Source: JAGAJR01 sp048463395 (GTDB lineage: Bacteria > Pseudomonadota > Alphaproteobacteria > RF32 > CAG-239). Taken from it: a stretch of 64,000 nt of DNA. Of the stretch, positions 33,309-42,439 are shown piece by piece. Positions within the stretch are counted from its first letter, which is position 1, and each line of letters opens with the position of its first letter. The position numbers were made by a program, and so were the translations under genes. The stretch spans positions 1 through 64,000 of the forward strand of contig DBFWPL010000004.1 in assembly GCA_048463395.1 (NCBI GenBank), in the 5' to 3' direction. The notes under the pieces were generated by a model that was given only the letters and a program-made list of their open reading frames with translations, searched no databases and was not told the origin of the DNA.

Positions 33309-33381
33309 TGGGAGTTGAGAGGTTCGAACTCCCGACCCTCTCGGTGTAAACGAGATGCTCTTCCAGCTGAGCTAAACTCCC
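33306..33381 (-). tRNA. tRNA-Val (TAC)
   Basis: A 76-nt cloverleaf on the minus strand: acceptor GGGAGTT/AACTCCC, D arm TAGCTCAGCTGGAAGAGCA, anticodon stem TCTCG/CGAGA with loop TTTACAC (anticodon TAC), T loop GAGTTCGAACCTC, encoded CCA. Confidence 0.95.
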
Positions 33382-33399
33382 ATCATGCTTACGGATGAC

Positions 33400-33428
33400 T
33401 TTATAACCTCATTAGTTTAATTAATCAA
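33400..33428 (-). promoter_or_regulatory. Promoter of tRNA-Val
   Basis: On the minus strand TTGATT (33423-33428), a 17-bp spacer and TATAAA (33400-33405), 18 bp before the tRNA 5' end. Confidence 0.5.
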
Positions 33429-33537
33429 GCAAAAAATTACAAAAAAATAAAAAAATTAAAAAATCGTTTCATATCAAAAAGATAAACTTTTTATCCTACT
33501 ACCCCAATCCTCTGCTATCTGAGTTTTCGGAGTACAA

Positions 33538-33568
33538 CAAAAAAGGCGGAACAATTATCCCGCCTTTA
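33538..33568 (-). terminator. Terminator of HU gene
   Basis: aaaggcggga-taattgt-tccgccttttttg on the minus strand, about 50 bp after the stop. Confidence 0.75.
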
Positions 33569-33616
33569 TCTTGTTCTATAAACTAAGGACTGACAAAGCC
33601 AGCCCTTAACAGATAA

Positions 33617-33889
33617 TTAGTTTACAGAGTCTTGAAGAGCTTTACCTGCTTTGAACTTAGCTTGTTTGCGAGCCGGAATTTTGATGGTAGCACCAGTACG
33701 TGGGTTGCGGCCAGTTGTAGCAGAACGTTTAGAAACTGCGAAAGTACCGAAACCAACGAGGCGAACTTCATCACCAGCTTTCAAAGCTGAAGTTACAGAA
33801 GCAACAAATGCATCCAAAGCCTTAGCAGAATCAGTTTTTGTAAGGCCTGTTTCATTAGCAATGCTAGAAATCAATTCATTTTTATTCAC
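33617..33889 (-). CDS. hupB: DNA-binding protein HU
   Basis: A 90-aa histone-like DNA-bending protein. MNKNELISSIANETGLTK and the DNA-arm signature GFGTFAVSKRSATTGRNPRT are typical; it ends KIPARKQAKFKAGKALQDSVN. HU and IHF subunits share this fold; the arm sequence favours HU. The start is GTG with gagggag 8 bp upstream. It follows lon on the same strand, as in many proteobacteria. Confidence 0.94.
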   Translation of the reverse strand: MNKNELISSIANETGLTKTDSAKALDAFVASVTSALKAGDEVRLVGFGTFAVSKRSATTGRNPRTGATIKIPARKQAKFKAGKALQDSVN

Positions 33890-34156
33890 GATGAGGACTC
33901 CCTCTAATTATAAGTTATAAACCAAAGTGATAAGGTTTCCCTCACCACACCTAAAATTTAAGACTCAAAAAACGCTTAAGTCAAACAAAATCAACGCTTT
34001 TATACAGAATAATCCACTTTTTTCTTTTTAAAACCCTATTTTTAGGAGCATTTTACAATGTTATTCACAGATAACTTAGACGAATCAAGACTTACACACA
34101 ATTTTCTTCTAAAAAAACGATTCTTATTTCGACTAAACAACACAGATTCTCCCCAA
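33890..34156. other. HU upstream region, no gene seen
   Basis: AT-rich stretch between the lon terminator and hupB, presumably holding the hupB promoter. I could not single out a convincing -35/-10 pair, and no open frame of interest exists. Confidence 0.4.
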
Positions 34157-34187
34157 CAAAAAAGGCGGAAGATTCCGCCTTTTTTCT
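34157..34187 (-). terminator. Terminator of lon
   Basis: aaaaggcggaa-ga-ttccgcctttttt, T-run on both strands; on the minus strand it follows the lon stop by about 20 bp. Confidence 0.8.
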
Positions 34188-34205
34188 ACAATATATAAAG
34201 AAGTC

Positions 34206-36545
34206 TTATTTTTTGTCATTCAACGGTGTAATTTTTCCGTTAAGAGCAATTTTAATAACTTCACTGACCTCCGAAACCGGAATAATTTTCAGACCGGATT
34301 TCACATTCTCCGGAATTTCGGCCAAATCTTTTTCATTATCCTTCGGAATAATCACGGTCTTAATCCCTCCTCGCAACGCGGAAAGAAGTTTTTCTTTCAA
34401 CCCGCCGATAGGCAGAACCCGTCCCTGAAGCGTGATTTCTCCCGTCATGGCCACATCTTTCCGAACCGGAATTTTAGTCAGTACGGAAACCAAGGTCGTA
34501 TACATGGCAATACCTGCCGACGGCCCGTCTTTCGGAGTGGCTCCTTCCGGAACATGAACGTGAATATCAGTTTTTTCAAACACTTCCGGATCAATTCCTA
34601 AATCTTTTGAATGAGAACGGACAACCGAATAAGCCGTTTCAATGGATTCTTTCATCACATCACCCAGTTTTCCGGTCTGCTTGATATTACCTTTACCCGG
34701 CATATCCACCGCCTCAATAAAGAGAATATCTCCGCCGACTTCCGTCCACGCCAAACCGGTAGTAACGCCGATATGATCGCTTTCTTCCGCCTCTCCGAAC
34801 CGATACTTAATAACCCCTAGATATTTTTCCAAATTTTTCTCGGTTATGCTTATCTTCTTGGTTTTCTTTCCCGAAAGCATAATCTCTTTAACCGCTTTGC
34901 GAGCCAAAGTCGACAATTCCCGCTCCAGATTTCTCACACCGGCTTCTCGGGTATAATGACGAATAATGCTGCGAACGGCATCGTCTGAAATGGACAGTTC
35001 CTTTTCCTTCACGGCATTTTCTTTAAAAATTTTCGGAATCAAATGCCGTTTTGCAATTTCAATCTTCTCGTCTTCGGTATACCCCGACAAACGGATAATC
35101 TCCATTCTGTCCAGCAACGGACGCGGCATATCCAAAGAATTCGCCGTTGTAACAAACATCACATCCGACAAATCATAATCCACTTCCAGATAATGATCGT
35201 TGAAAGATGAATTCTGTTCCGGATCCAAAACCTCTAACAAAGCGGAACTCGGATCTCCGCGGTAATCATTACCCAGCTTGTCTATTTCATCAAGCAGGAA
35301 TAACGGATTAGATGTCGCAGCTTTCTTCATGCCTTTAATAATCTTACCCGGCATAGACCCGATATACGTTCTGCGGTGTCCGCGAATTTCCGCCTCATCT
35401 CTCATACCGCCGAGAGACGCTCTGACAAAACTTCTTCCGGTAGCTCGGGCAATAGATTTACCCAAAGAGGTCTTACCAACCCCCGGAGGTCCGACCAAAC
35501 ACAAAATCGGCCCTTTAACCTTATCGGCTCTGGCCTGCACTGCCAAATATTCGACAATGCGTTCTTTTACCTTCTCCAGTCCGTAATGGTCTTTTTCCAA
35601 TATCTCCAAAGCCTTGGATAAGTCTTTGTTAACCTTGGAACGTTTCTTCCAAGGAATATCCAACAGCCAGTCAAGATAATTTCTGATAACTGTCGCCTCA
35701 CTGGACATGGCATTCATGCTTTTAAGCTTTTTAACCTCGGCAAGAGCTTTCTCTTTTGCTTCTTTGCTCAACTTGTTTTTTTCGATTTTTTTCATATAAT
35801 CAGAAATTTCAACCGAACCGTCTCCGTCGCCGAGTTCTTTTTGAATCGCTTTCATCTGCTCGTTCAGATAATATTCCTTTTGACTTTTTTCCATCTGCTT
35901 TTTGACGCGGACTTTGATTTTGTTTTCCACTTCCAGCAAAGTAATTTCTGCATCCATAAAGCCCAGAATCTTTTCAAAACGGTCTTTGAGCGTCTGAGCC
36001 TCAAGCAACGCCTGTTTATCGGCAATTTTCAAAGCAAGATGAGAAGCTATGGTGTCTGCCAGTTTTCCGTAATCTTCTATCTGGTTGACGGCAACCAAAA
36101 CTTCCGGCGGTGTTTTTTTGGACAACTTCACATATTCTTCAAATTGGGAAAGAACCGCACGAGACAAAGCCTCCAGTTCCACATCATTTCCGTTTTTTTC
36201 CGGAAGGACGACTGCATCGGCCTCTATATATTCGTCATTTTTTAAAAACTCTTCAATTTTAACGCGTTCCACACCCTCAATCAAAACTTTAACCGTCCCG
36301 TCAGGAAGTTTCAATAACTGCAAAACCGTTCCCAAAGTACCCACGTTAAAGATATCCTCTTGTGTCGGATCCTCTATGGCGGCATTTTTCTGCGTTGCCA
36401 GAATAATATTCTGGTCGTTCTCAACCACCTCTTGCAAAGCACGAATGGATTTTTCCCTTCCGACAAACAAAGGAACGATCATTTTGGGATAGACTACAAT
36501 ATCTCTCAACGGAAGAACGGGATACTTTTGTTTTTTTTCAGCCAT
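34206..36545 (-). CDS. lon: ATP-dependent protease Lon
   Basis: A soluble AAA+ serine protease that degrades damaged and regulatory proteins. An N-terminal LON substrate-binding domain (PVLPLRDIVVYPKMIVPLFVGR) is followed by a central coiled coil, Walker A GPPGVGKTSLGKS near residue 355, Walker B LFLLDEIDKL, and the C-terminal Ser-Lys dyad in PKDGPSAG (Ser) with a Lys about 43 residues later. 779 aa, full length. GAGGA supports the start. HU, a classic Lon neighbour, is next. Confidence 0.97.
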   Translation of the reverse strand: MAEKKQKYPVLPLRDIVVYPKMIVPLFVGREKSIRALQEVVENDQNIILATQKNAAIEDPTQEDIFNVGTLGTVLQLLKLPDGTVKVLIEGVERVKIEEFLKNDEYIEADAVVLPEKNGNDVELEALSRAVLSQFEEYVKLSKKTPPEVLVAVNQIEDYGKLADTIASHLALKIADKQALLEAQTLKDRFEKILGFMDAEITLLEVENKIKVRVKKQMEKSQKEYYLNEQMKAIQKELGDGDGSVEISDYMKKIEKNKLSKEAKEKALAEVKKLKSMNAMSSEATVIRNYLDWLLDIPWKKRSKVNKDLSKALEILEKDHYGLEKVKERIVEYLAVQARADKVKGPILCLVGPPGVGKTSLGKSIARATGRSFVRASLGGMRDEAEIRGHRRTYIGSMPGKIIKGMKKAATSNPLFLLDEIDKLGNDYRGDPSSALLEVLDPEQNSSFNDHYLEVDYDLSDVMFVTTANSLDMPRPLLDRMEIIRLSGYTEDEKIEIAKRHLIPKIFKENAVKEKELSISDDAVRSIIRHYTREAGVRNLERELSTLARKAVKEIMLSGKKTKKISITEKNLEKYLGVIKYRFGEAEESDHIGVTTGLAWTEVGGDILFIEAVDMPGKGNIKQTGKLGDVMKESIETAYSVVRSHSKDLGIDPEVFEKTDIHVHVPEGATPKDGPSAGIAMYTTLVSVLTKIPVRKDVAMTGEITLQGRVLPIGGLKEKLLSALRGGIKTVIIPKDNEKDLAEIPENVKSGLKIIPVSEVSEVIKIALNGKITPLNDKK

Positions 36546-36806
36546 TTTCTTTTGTCCTCAAATTTATTGTCATCTTATATATAGGAAAACTATTCGGCTA
36601 CGACAATGCCGCATAAAAACTTTTTTGGCACATTTAAGGCTTGTCGGCAATCTCTAAACTTTTTAATCCACAATTGTATTAAAAAAAGCTCATATTTTAT
36701 ACATTTGCATATAATAAGTTGATAAATTAAATTTGCAGATTAAAAAAAATCATATAGTATAAGGAAAAAATAAAATCCGCATATATGAAATTAAGGATAA
36801 TTTTCA

Positions 36807-37067
36807 ATGAACAGTTCAAGAAAAAACAATATTTCAGACGAAGAAATCAGCATTGACATTTCCGTAACGCTGGGAACGGCGGACCTCCGCGTTCAGCAGC
36901 TGTTAAAACTCGGACGAGGTGCCGTTGTGGAGCTTGACCGAGATGTCAATGATTATGTGGATATTTATGCCAACGACGTTTTAATCGGACATGGCGAAGT
37001 CGTTATTACCGAAAATGAATCTATCGGGGTTTCCATCACTGATACCGTAAAAAAATCCAAAAGATAA
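36807..37067 (+). CDS. FliN/SpoA-domain protein (flagellar switch-like)
   Basis: An 86-aa single SpoA (C-ring) domain: LGTADLRVQQLLKLGRGAVV, then ELDRDVNDYVDIYANDVLI and GHGEVVITENESIGVSITD match the FliN/YscQ-C core. FliN forms the cytoplasmic ring of the flagellar switch. No other flagellar or type III secretion gene is in the window; instead it heads an LPS-core operon, 7 bp before the acyltransferase gene. It may be a relic, a part of a flagellum coded elsewhere, or reused. Confidence 0.85.
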   Translation: MNSSRKNNISDEEISIDISVTLGTADLRVQQLLKLGRGAVVELDRDVNDYVDIYANDVLIGHGEVVITENESIGVSITDTVKKSKR

Positions 37068-37074
37068 AAACGAG

Positions 37075-37842
37075 ATGATTAAAAGAAAAAAACTGAAAAA
37101 TCTGCTGAAAAAAATCGTAAAATCAGCGTTTTTTGCCAACCTTATCAGCAGCCTGGTTTATTGGTATGCCCGCTTGGTCGGAGCAACAACCCGCTGGGAG
37201 ATCCATGGCCGGGAAAAATGCTTTGAAACCTGGGATAAAGACGAAGCCATTATCCTCATCGGTTGGCACGGAAGAGCTTTGATGCTCCCTTATTTCTGGA
37301 ACCGTTACAAACCGATAAGTGCGTTGGTTTCCCTGCATCAGGACGGACGTTTGATTGCCGGCCTGCTGCAAAAATTCGGTCTTGGAGTTATCGGAGGCTC
37401 CAGCAACGGAAACGCTCGCGGAGCAGCTACCGGATTAATGCATGCCTTACAAAGGAACGAAAGCATTTCCATTATTCCCGACGGTCCTGTCGGTCCCAGT
37501 ATGCAAATGAATATGTCTCCGATTTATTTTGCTCAAAAAAGCGGCAAACCTATTTTCGGCATGACATACAGTGTCAAAAATTCCAAAATCATTACCAAAA
37601 GCTGGGATGACATGATGATTCCGCTTCCCTTCTCCAAAGGTGTCTGCCGGTTGACAGACCCGTTTTACATTCCTAAAGACGCCACTCCCGAAGAATTGGA
37701 AAAATACCGAAAACAAATTGAAGATACCCTGAATAAAATGACATATGAGGCAGACACCCGTGTCGGAAGAATTCCCGTTCTGCCTAAACACAAAGTAAAA
37801 AAGAAAAAACATCCCAAACAACCAGACGGAGCGTCTAAATAA
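37075..37842 (+). CDS. DUF374 lysophospholipid acyltransferase-like protein
   Basis: A 255-aa protein of the DUF374 family, related to LPLAT/LpxL acyltransferases. The likely catalytic block is LIGWHGRALMLPYFW (His), SLHQDGRLIAGLLQKFG, and the second block SISIIPDGPVGPSMQM. An N-terminal hydrophobic/basic stretch suggests peripheral membrane association. The DUF374-kdtA-lpxK order is common in alphaproteobacteria and points to lipid A or inner-core assembly; the exact acyl acceptor is unknown. Its stop overlaps the next ATG by one base. Confidence 0.88.
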   Translation: MIKRKKLKNLLKKIVKSAFFANLISSLVYWYARLVGATTRWEIHGREKCFETWDKDEAIILIGWHGRALMLPYFWNRYKPISALVSLHQDGRLIAGLLQKFGLGVIGGSSNGNARGAATGLMHALQRNESISIIPDGPVGPSMQMNMSPIYFAQKSGKPIFGMTYSVKNSKIITKSWDDMMIPLPFSKGVCRLTDPFYIPKDATPEELEKYRKQIEDTLNKMTYEADTRVGRIPVLPKHKVKKKKHPKQPDGASK

Positions 37843-39110
37843 TGTTCATCCGCATTTACAACACACTCATCAGAATTTTATACCCGCTTGTCATCAGCCG
37901 TTATATCAAAAAGCGTAAAGAAAACGGCAAAGAGGATTTAAAACGTTTCAACGAACGTGTCGGCCGCCCGACCATGAAACGTCCGGAAGGAAAACTTATC
38001 TGGATGCACGGAGCTTCTGTAGGAGAGTCTATTTCTATGCTTCCGCTGATTAATAAACTTTTGGAATATTATCCGGAACTAAACATTATGGTAACAACCG
38101 GAACCATAACCTCTGCGGAACTCATGGCCAAGCGTCTTCCGGAAAGAGCTTTTCACCAATACTTCCCTTTGGATAATCCGGCATACTCCGCCCGCTTTGT
38201 CAAACACTGGCAGCCGGATTTAGTATTATGGTTTGAATCCGAATTCTGGCCGGCAATGCTTTCGACCATCAAACGCAAAAACATCCCGCTCATTTTGGTC
38301 AACGGAAGAATTTCCAACAAATCATTCAAACGCTGGCAGCAGTTTGACTTCATCAGCAAGGAACTTTTAGGCTGTTTTACCTTCTGTCTCGGACAATCGG
38401 AAGAAGACGCCTACCGCCTTCGTGTATTAGGTGCAAAAGAAGCTCTCTGCCTCGGCAACATAAAATACGCCGGTCTCCCTCTGCCGATTGATGAAGAAAA
38501 AAAAGACGAAATCAAAAAACAAATCGGAAACCGTCCGTTTTGGCTGGCCAGTTCCACCCATAATGACGAGGAATTTAAAATCGCCCGTTTTCACAAACAG
38601 CTGTCCGAAAAAGTTCCCGGCATGTTGACCATCATTGTACCGAGACATCCGCAAAGAGGTGTTGAAATCAAAGAGCGTCTGGAAAACGAGTTACATTTAA
38701 AAACAGCTCTTCGTTCGGCAGGAGAACCAATTGGCAAATCAACGGAAGTATATATTGCCGACACGATCGGCGAACTGGGCTTATGGTACAATCTGGCAGA
38801 AATAGTTTTCATCGGCGGTTCATTAATTCCTCACGGCGGCCAAAACTTTATGGAACCCAGCCGCGTTCGTGATGCCGTTATTGTCGGACCGCACATGCAC
38901 AACTTTACCGACGCCATGAACCGTGCCAAAAAGGCCGATGCTATCATTCAGGTTAACGACGTGATTGAACTTGAGGAAATCATTGAACAGCTCCTCACCC
39001 ACAAAGAACTCCTTGAAGCCAAAAAAAGTCTGGCTTATAACTGGGCAAACGGCGAAGCCAAAGTTATCGACGGTATTGTTGACAAGATTAAAGGATACAT
39101 GGATATATGA
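37842..39110 (+). CDS. waaA: 3-deoxy-D-manno-octulosonic acid (Kdo) transferase
   Basis: GT-B glycosyltransferase that adds Kdo from CMP-Kdo to lipid IV-A at the inner membrane. A short N-terminal helix (IRIYNTLIRILYPLVISR) anchors it; KLIWMHGASVGES carries the catalytic Glu; ILVNGRISNKSFKRWQ, LASSTHNDEE and FIGGSLIPHGGQNFMEP are family motifs. 422 aa. It overlaps both neighbours (1 bp and 4 bp), so this is a tight operon with lpxK. Confidence 0.96.
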   Translation: MFIRIYNTLIRILYPLVISRYIKKRKENGKEDLKRFNERVGRPTMKRPEGKLIWMHGASVGESISMLPLINKLLEYYPELNIMVTTGTITSAELMAKRLPERAFHQYFPLDNPAYSARFVKHWQPDLVLWFESEFWPAMLSTIKRKNIPLILVNGRISNKSFKRWQQFDFISKELLGCFTFCLGQSEEDAYRLRVLGAKEALCLGNIKYAGLPLPIDEEKKDEIKKQIGNRPFWLASSTHNDEEFKIARFHKQLSEKVPGMLTIIVPRHPQRGVEIKERLENELHLKTALRSAGEPIGKSTEVYIADTIGELGLWYNLAEIVFIGGSLIPHGGQNFMEPSRVRDAVIVGPHMHNFTDAMNRAKKADAIIQVNDVIELEEIIEQLLTHKELLEAKKSLAYNWANGEAKVIDGIVDKIKGYMDI

Positions 39111-40066
39111 AAACTCCGTCTTTTTGGCAGCAGAAAAACATCATATCAACCCTTCTCTCACCTTTGGGATATGTATACGGTTGGGCAACACAATTCCGAA
39201 TTAAGCACGGACACAGCGGACACATCTCCCGTCCCGTAATCTGTATCGGAAACATTACCGCCGGAGGAACCGGAAAAACCCCTGTTGCCATATCCATAGC
39301 AAAACTCTTGCAGCAACAGGGAAAACATCCCTACTTTGTCTCTCGCGGATATGGCGGAAGACTAAAAGGCGTAATTGTTGACAAACAAAAACACTCAGCA
39401 GCAGAAGTTGGCGACGAACCGCTACTGCTATCCAGACAAGCTCCGGTTGTTGTCAATCCGGACAGGTTTAAAGCTGCTCTGACTGCCGTGAAAAACGGTG
39501 CGGAATTGATTCTGATGGACGACGGTTTTCAAAATCCGGGACTTCATAAAGACATATCTTTTTTGGTTTTTGACGGCGGCTTCGGAATTGGCAACGGCCG
39601 CATTATTCCGTCAGGTCCCCTTCGTGAAACATTGGAAAACGGCTTAAAACGGGCAGATGCCGTCATTATCATCGGCAAAGACAAATACAATCTGTCCGAA
39701 AAGGTAAATAAACTTCCAGTTTTCAAAGGAAAAGTCGTTCCCGTTCCGCCGCAAACGGCTTCTAAAAAAGCAATCGCCTTTGCCGGCATCGGCAGACCTG
39801 AGAAATTTTATACCTCTTTACAGGAATGTGGATTTGAACTCGTCAAAACCATAAACTTCCCCGACCATCATCAATATACGGAAAATGAGCTGAAAAAACT
39901 CATAAATCAAGCACAAAAAGAAAATGCGGAACTGTTCACGACTTCAAAAGATTTTGTGAAAATTCCCGTTGCCTTACAATCAAATTTTCAGGTTCTTGAA
40001 ATTGCCGTGGAATGGGAGCGTCCTGAGTTCTTAAGCAAATTTATCTTGGATAAAATCCGCCTTTAG
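39107..40066 (+). CDS. lpxK: Tetraacyldisaccharide 4'-kinase
   Basis: Phosphorylates the 4' position of the lipid A precursor. N-terminal membrane-associated helix, Walker A GNITAGGTGKTPVA near residue 47, YFVSRGYGGR, VGDEPLLLS, and MDDGFQNPGL (Walker B-like). 319 aa. The start overlaps waaA by 4 bp (ATGA). It ends 2 bp from the convergent MBL gene with no terminator between. Confidence 0.96.
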   Translation: MKTPSFWQQKNIISTLLSPLGYVYGWATQFRIKHGHSGHISRPVICIGNITAGGTGKTPVAISIAKLLQQQGKHPYFVSRGYGGRLKGVIVDKQKHSAAEVGDEPLLLSRQAPVVVNPDRFKAALTAVKNGAELILMDDGFQNPGLHKDISFLVFDGGFGIGNGRIIPSGPLRETLENGLKRADAVIIIGKDKYNLSEKVNKLPVFKGKVVPVPPQTASKKAIAFAGIGRPEKFYTSLQECGFELVKTINFPDHHQYTENELKKLINQAQKENAELFTTSKDFVKIPVALQSNFQVLEIAVEWERPEFLSKFILDKIRL

Positions 40067-40068
40067 GA

Positions 40069-40845
40069 TTAAATCTCAAATCTCATCCCGTCATAGGCCA
40101 ATTCAAAATTCTCGGGAAGTTTTTTCCCATCCCGACAATAATCAACATCGGTATTTAAATGTGTTAAAATAAAATGTTTAATGTCAAACTTGTTGCTCAT
40201 CTCCAAGGCAGTATAAAAATCATTATGCCCGTTGCCCCTTTTGGTGCTATTAAATCCGTTGTTCGTTTCCATCAGAATGCAATCCAAATTTTTAAACAAA
40301 GAAACCGCCGCATCCGGAATCTCTTCAAAATCCGTTGCAAACAAAAAGTCCTTATATCTGAGAGCCGTTGAAAACATATTTTTGTGAACCAACCCTGCCG
40401 TTGACAGAATATGACCGTTGAATTCAATATTGTCCCCGTTCTCGAAAACATGCCAACGCAGATTATCCAAACCGCGTTCCTTGTTATCGCTTTTAAACAT
40501 ATAAAAATAACAAAGCTTAATCCCTTCAAAAGTCTCTTTGGAACAAAACAAATCAATCGGACGCTTTTGATTAACGGCAAGACGCTGAACATCCGGTAAA
40601 CCGTTGATATGATCGGCATGAGCATGCGTAAATAAAACCGCGTCAATTTTTGAAATATTATTTACATTCAGTTGTGTTCTGAAATCAGGCCCGGCATCCA
40701 CCAAAAAATTACAATCTCCGAAATCAAACAAAACCGAACTTCTGGTTCGATAATTCTTTGGCTCATTTTTATCTGTCTGCCCGAAATAATTTCCCGCTTG
40801 AGGAGCCCCATAAGCCGACCCGGAACCTAAAACCGTAACAATCAT
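40069..40845 (-). CDS. MBL-fold metallo-hydrolase, PhnP-like
   Basis: A 258-aa metal-dependent phosphodiesterase-like enzyme: VTVLGSGSAYGAPQ at the N-terminus, LVDAGPDFRTQL, metal motif LFTHAHADHINGLPDVQR, LFATDFEE and the late LTHLN His. The family includes PhnP (cyclic phosphate) and, in alphaproteobacteria, a homologue often found next to tatD and metG; those are absent here. AGGGA precedes the start. Confidence 0.88.
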   Translation of the reverse strand: MIVTVLGSGSAYGAPQAGNYFGQTDKNEPKNYRTRSSVLFDFGDCNFLVDAGPDFRTQLNVNNISKIDAVLFTHAHADHINGLPDVQRLAVNQKRPIDLFCSKETFEGIKLCYFYMFKSDNKERGLDNLRWHVFENGDNIEFNGHILSTAGLVHKNMFSTALRYKDFLFATDFEEIPDAAVSLFKNLDCILMETNNGFNSTKRGNGHNDFYTALEMSNKFDIKHFILTHLNTDVDYCRDGKKLPENFELAYDGMRFEI

Positions 40846-40888
40846 GGCATCTTCCCTAAAAAAATTAAACAGTTTCAGGGTAAAATAA

Positions 40889-40913
40889 AAAAGGGACTAT
40901 TTAAAGCCCCTTA
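40889..40913 (-). terminator. Terminator of aldo/keto reductase gene
   Basis: On the minus strand aaggggct-ttaaat-agtcccttttttattt; one bulge in the stem. Confidence 0.6.
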
Positions 40914-40919
40914 CACAGG

Positions 40920-41858
40920 TTATTCAAAAATATTTTCGATATTATAATCGCCGAAGGCAAAGCTCGTTCCGTCGATATAGCGATACCCCTTATCCAAAGC
41001 GGCGATTTTATCCATATCCGCCTCATCAAGTTCTATTGTCTGAGCGGCAAAATTTTCTTTAATCCGATCTACATGAATTGACTTCGGAATAACAATAACA
41101 TTCCGTTGCAGCTGCCATGCCAACAACACTTGTGCCGGAGAAACCTTCAAACGTTCCGCAATCTCCGTGATAACCGGATTTTCAATCACCGAAGGCTCAT
41201 CCGGATGTTTATAGGCCCGATCTTTGGAACCCAGCGGAGAATAAGCCGTAACGGCAATCATATTTTTCTCACAAAAATCTATCAGTTCATTTTGTTGCAG
41301 TAACGGATGATTTTCCACCTGATTAACGGCAGGAATAATCGCTGCCTTTTCAATCAGATTTTGCAGTTTTTTCACTCCAAAGTTAGAAACACCGATCGAA
41401 CGAACCAAACCCTTGTTTCGCAGTTCTTCCATAGCTGCCCAAGTTTCCTCAATCGGCACCTCGCTTAAAGATAAAACATCATTATCGCTTTTTGGCATTT
41501 CCACGCCTTTTTTCTGAGCAACCGGCCAATGAATCAAGTACAAATCCAAATACTCCAGTTGCAAATCGTTCAAAGTCTTCTGCAAAGCCGGTTCCACATC
41601 TTCCGGTTTATGACTGTCATTCCAAAGCTTAGAGGTAACAAAAAGCTCCTCTCGCTTAATGTCTCCTTCTTTTATCGCATCGGACAAAGCCTGTCCGATT
41701 TCTTTTTCATTACCGTAAACCGGAGCACAGTCAATATGCTTGTAACCAAGCTTAATCGCCCAGCGAACGGCCTGATAAACCTCCCCCGGAGCAGATTTCC
41801 ACGTTCCAAGCCCTACCATAGGCATTTGATAGTCGTCATTGAGTTTCCATAATTTCAT
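40920..41858 (-). CDS. Aldo/keto reductase
   Basis: A 312-aa NADPH-dependent carbonyl reductase with a TIM-barrel fold. The start is placed at MKLWKLNDDYQMPMVGLGTW (41858) because GGGAGG lies 8 bp upstream; the longer frame to 41963 has no such site. Catalytic tetrad residues are visible: Asp/Tyr in HIDCAPVYGNEKEIGQAL, Lys in FVTSKLWN, His in YLIHWP. Signature IGVSNF and C-terminal IPKSIHVDRIKEN (NADPH phosphate site). Substrate unknown. Divergent from the MazG-like gene. Confidence 0.93.
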   Translation of the reverse strand: MKLWKLNDDYQMPMVGLGTWKSAPGEVYQAVRWAIKLGYKHIDCAPVYGNEKEIGQALSDAIKEGDIKREELFVTSKLWNDSHKPEDVEPALQKTLNDLQLEYLDLYLIHWPVAQKKGVEMPKSDNDVLSLSEVPIEETWAAMEELRNKGLVRSIGVSNFGVKKLQNLIEKAAIIPAVNQVENHPLLQQNELIDFCEKNMIAVTAYSPLGSKDRAYKHPDEPSVIENPVITEIAERLKVSPAQVLLAWQLQRNVIVIPKSIHVDRIKENFAAQTIELDEADMDKIAALDKGYRYIDGTSFAFGDYNIENIFE

Positions 41859-41977
41859 CGGATTTTCCTCCCTGTAAAATTTCACCTTTTTATATAATCG
41901 CTTAATCACAGCCTTAAAGATAACCTTTGAATTTTTATTTTCGGATTTTATAATCAGCAACAAAGAAAGGAAAAAAC

Positions 41978-42379
41978 ATGGACAATTACGAAAAACAAGT
42001 TTTAGAATGTCATCAGGCTATGGAACTGGACATTGCTTCCCCTTACTCCGTTTCGCTGCTGCAGTTAAGGGAAAAACTCCTGACAGAAGAACTCAACGAA
42101 CTTAACGTTGAGATTCATACCCTGATTGAAGAATTGCAAACAACCGGGAAAACAAAACCGGAAACCAAAGCCAGAATGTATAAAGAACTGGCCGATTTGC
42201 AATATGTTTTGAGCGGAATGGTTGTCGCCTTGGGGATTCCGATGGAAGAGGTTTTCAAAAGAGTGCACCAAAGCAATATGTCCAAATTGGTGAACGGCAA
42301 AGTATTAAAAAGAGAAGACGGAAAATTCCTCAAAGGCCCTAACTATAAACCTCCTTTTTTGGATGATTTGGTTGCATGA
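41978..42379 (+). CDS. MazG-like nucleotide pyrophosphohydrolase
   Basis: A 133-aa all-alpha NTP pyrophosphatase-like protein. EKLLTEELNELNVEI gives the first EExxE-type metal site and MYKELADLQYVLSGM the second ExxD site. The C-terminal VHQSNMSKL and GKFLKGPNYKPP motif is shared with phosphoribosyl-ATP pyrophosphohydrolase-like house-cleaning enzymes. The ribosome site is AGGAAA. Terminator 42383-42411 follows at once. Confidence 0.82.
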   Translation: MDNYEKQVLECHQAMELDIASPYSVSLLQLREKLLTEELNELNVEIHTLIEELQTTGKTKPETKARMYKELADLQYVLSGMVVALGIPMEEVFKRVHQSNMSKLVNGKVLKREDGKFLKGPNYKPPFLDDLVA

Positions 42380-42382
42380 CCC

Positions 42383-42411
42383 AAGCCCCTTTTATCAAGG
42401 GGCTTAATTTT
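42383..42411 (+). terminator. Terminator
   Basis: aagcccctt-ttatc-aaggggctt followed by aattttt, 4 bp after the MazG-like stop. Confidence 0.8.
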
Positions 42412-42439
42412 TAATTGCAAATTAATCTTTATGCTTTAT

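Noticed and set aside
32834..33349. Four frames on both strands over the tRNA-Val repeat array
   Set aside because: All run through terminator hairpins and tRNA sequence; similar spurious peptides appear at tRNA-Pro. The Arg-rich minus-strand frame is kept only as a remark.
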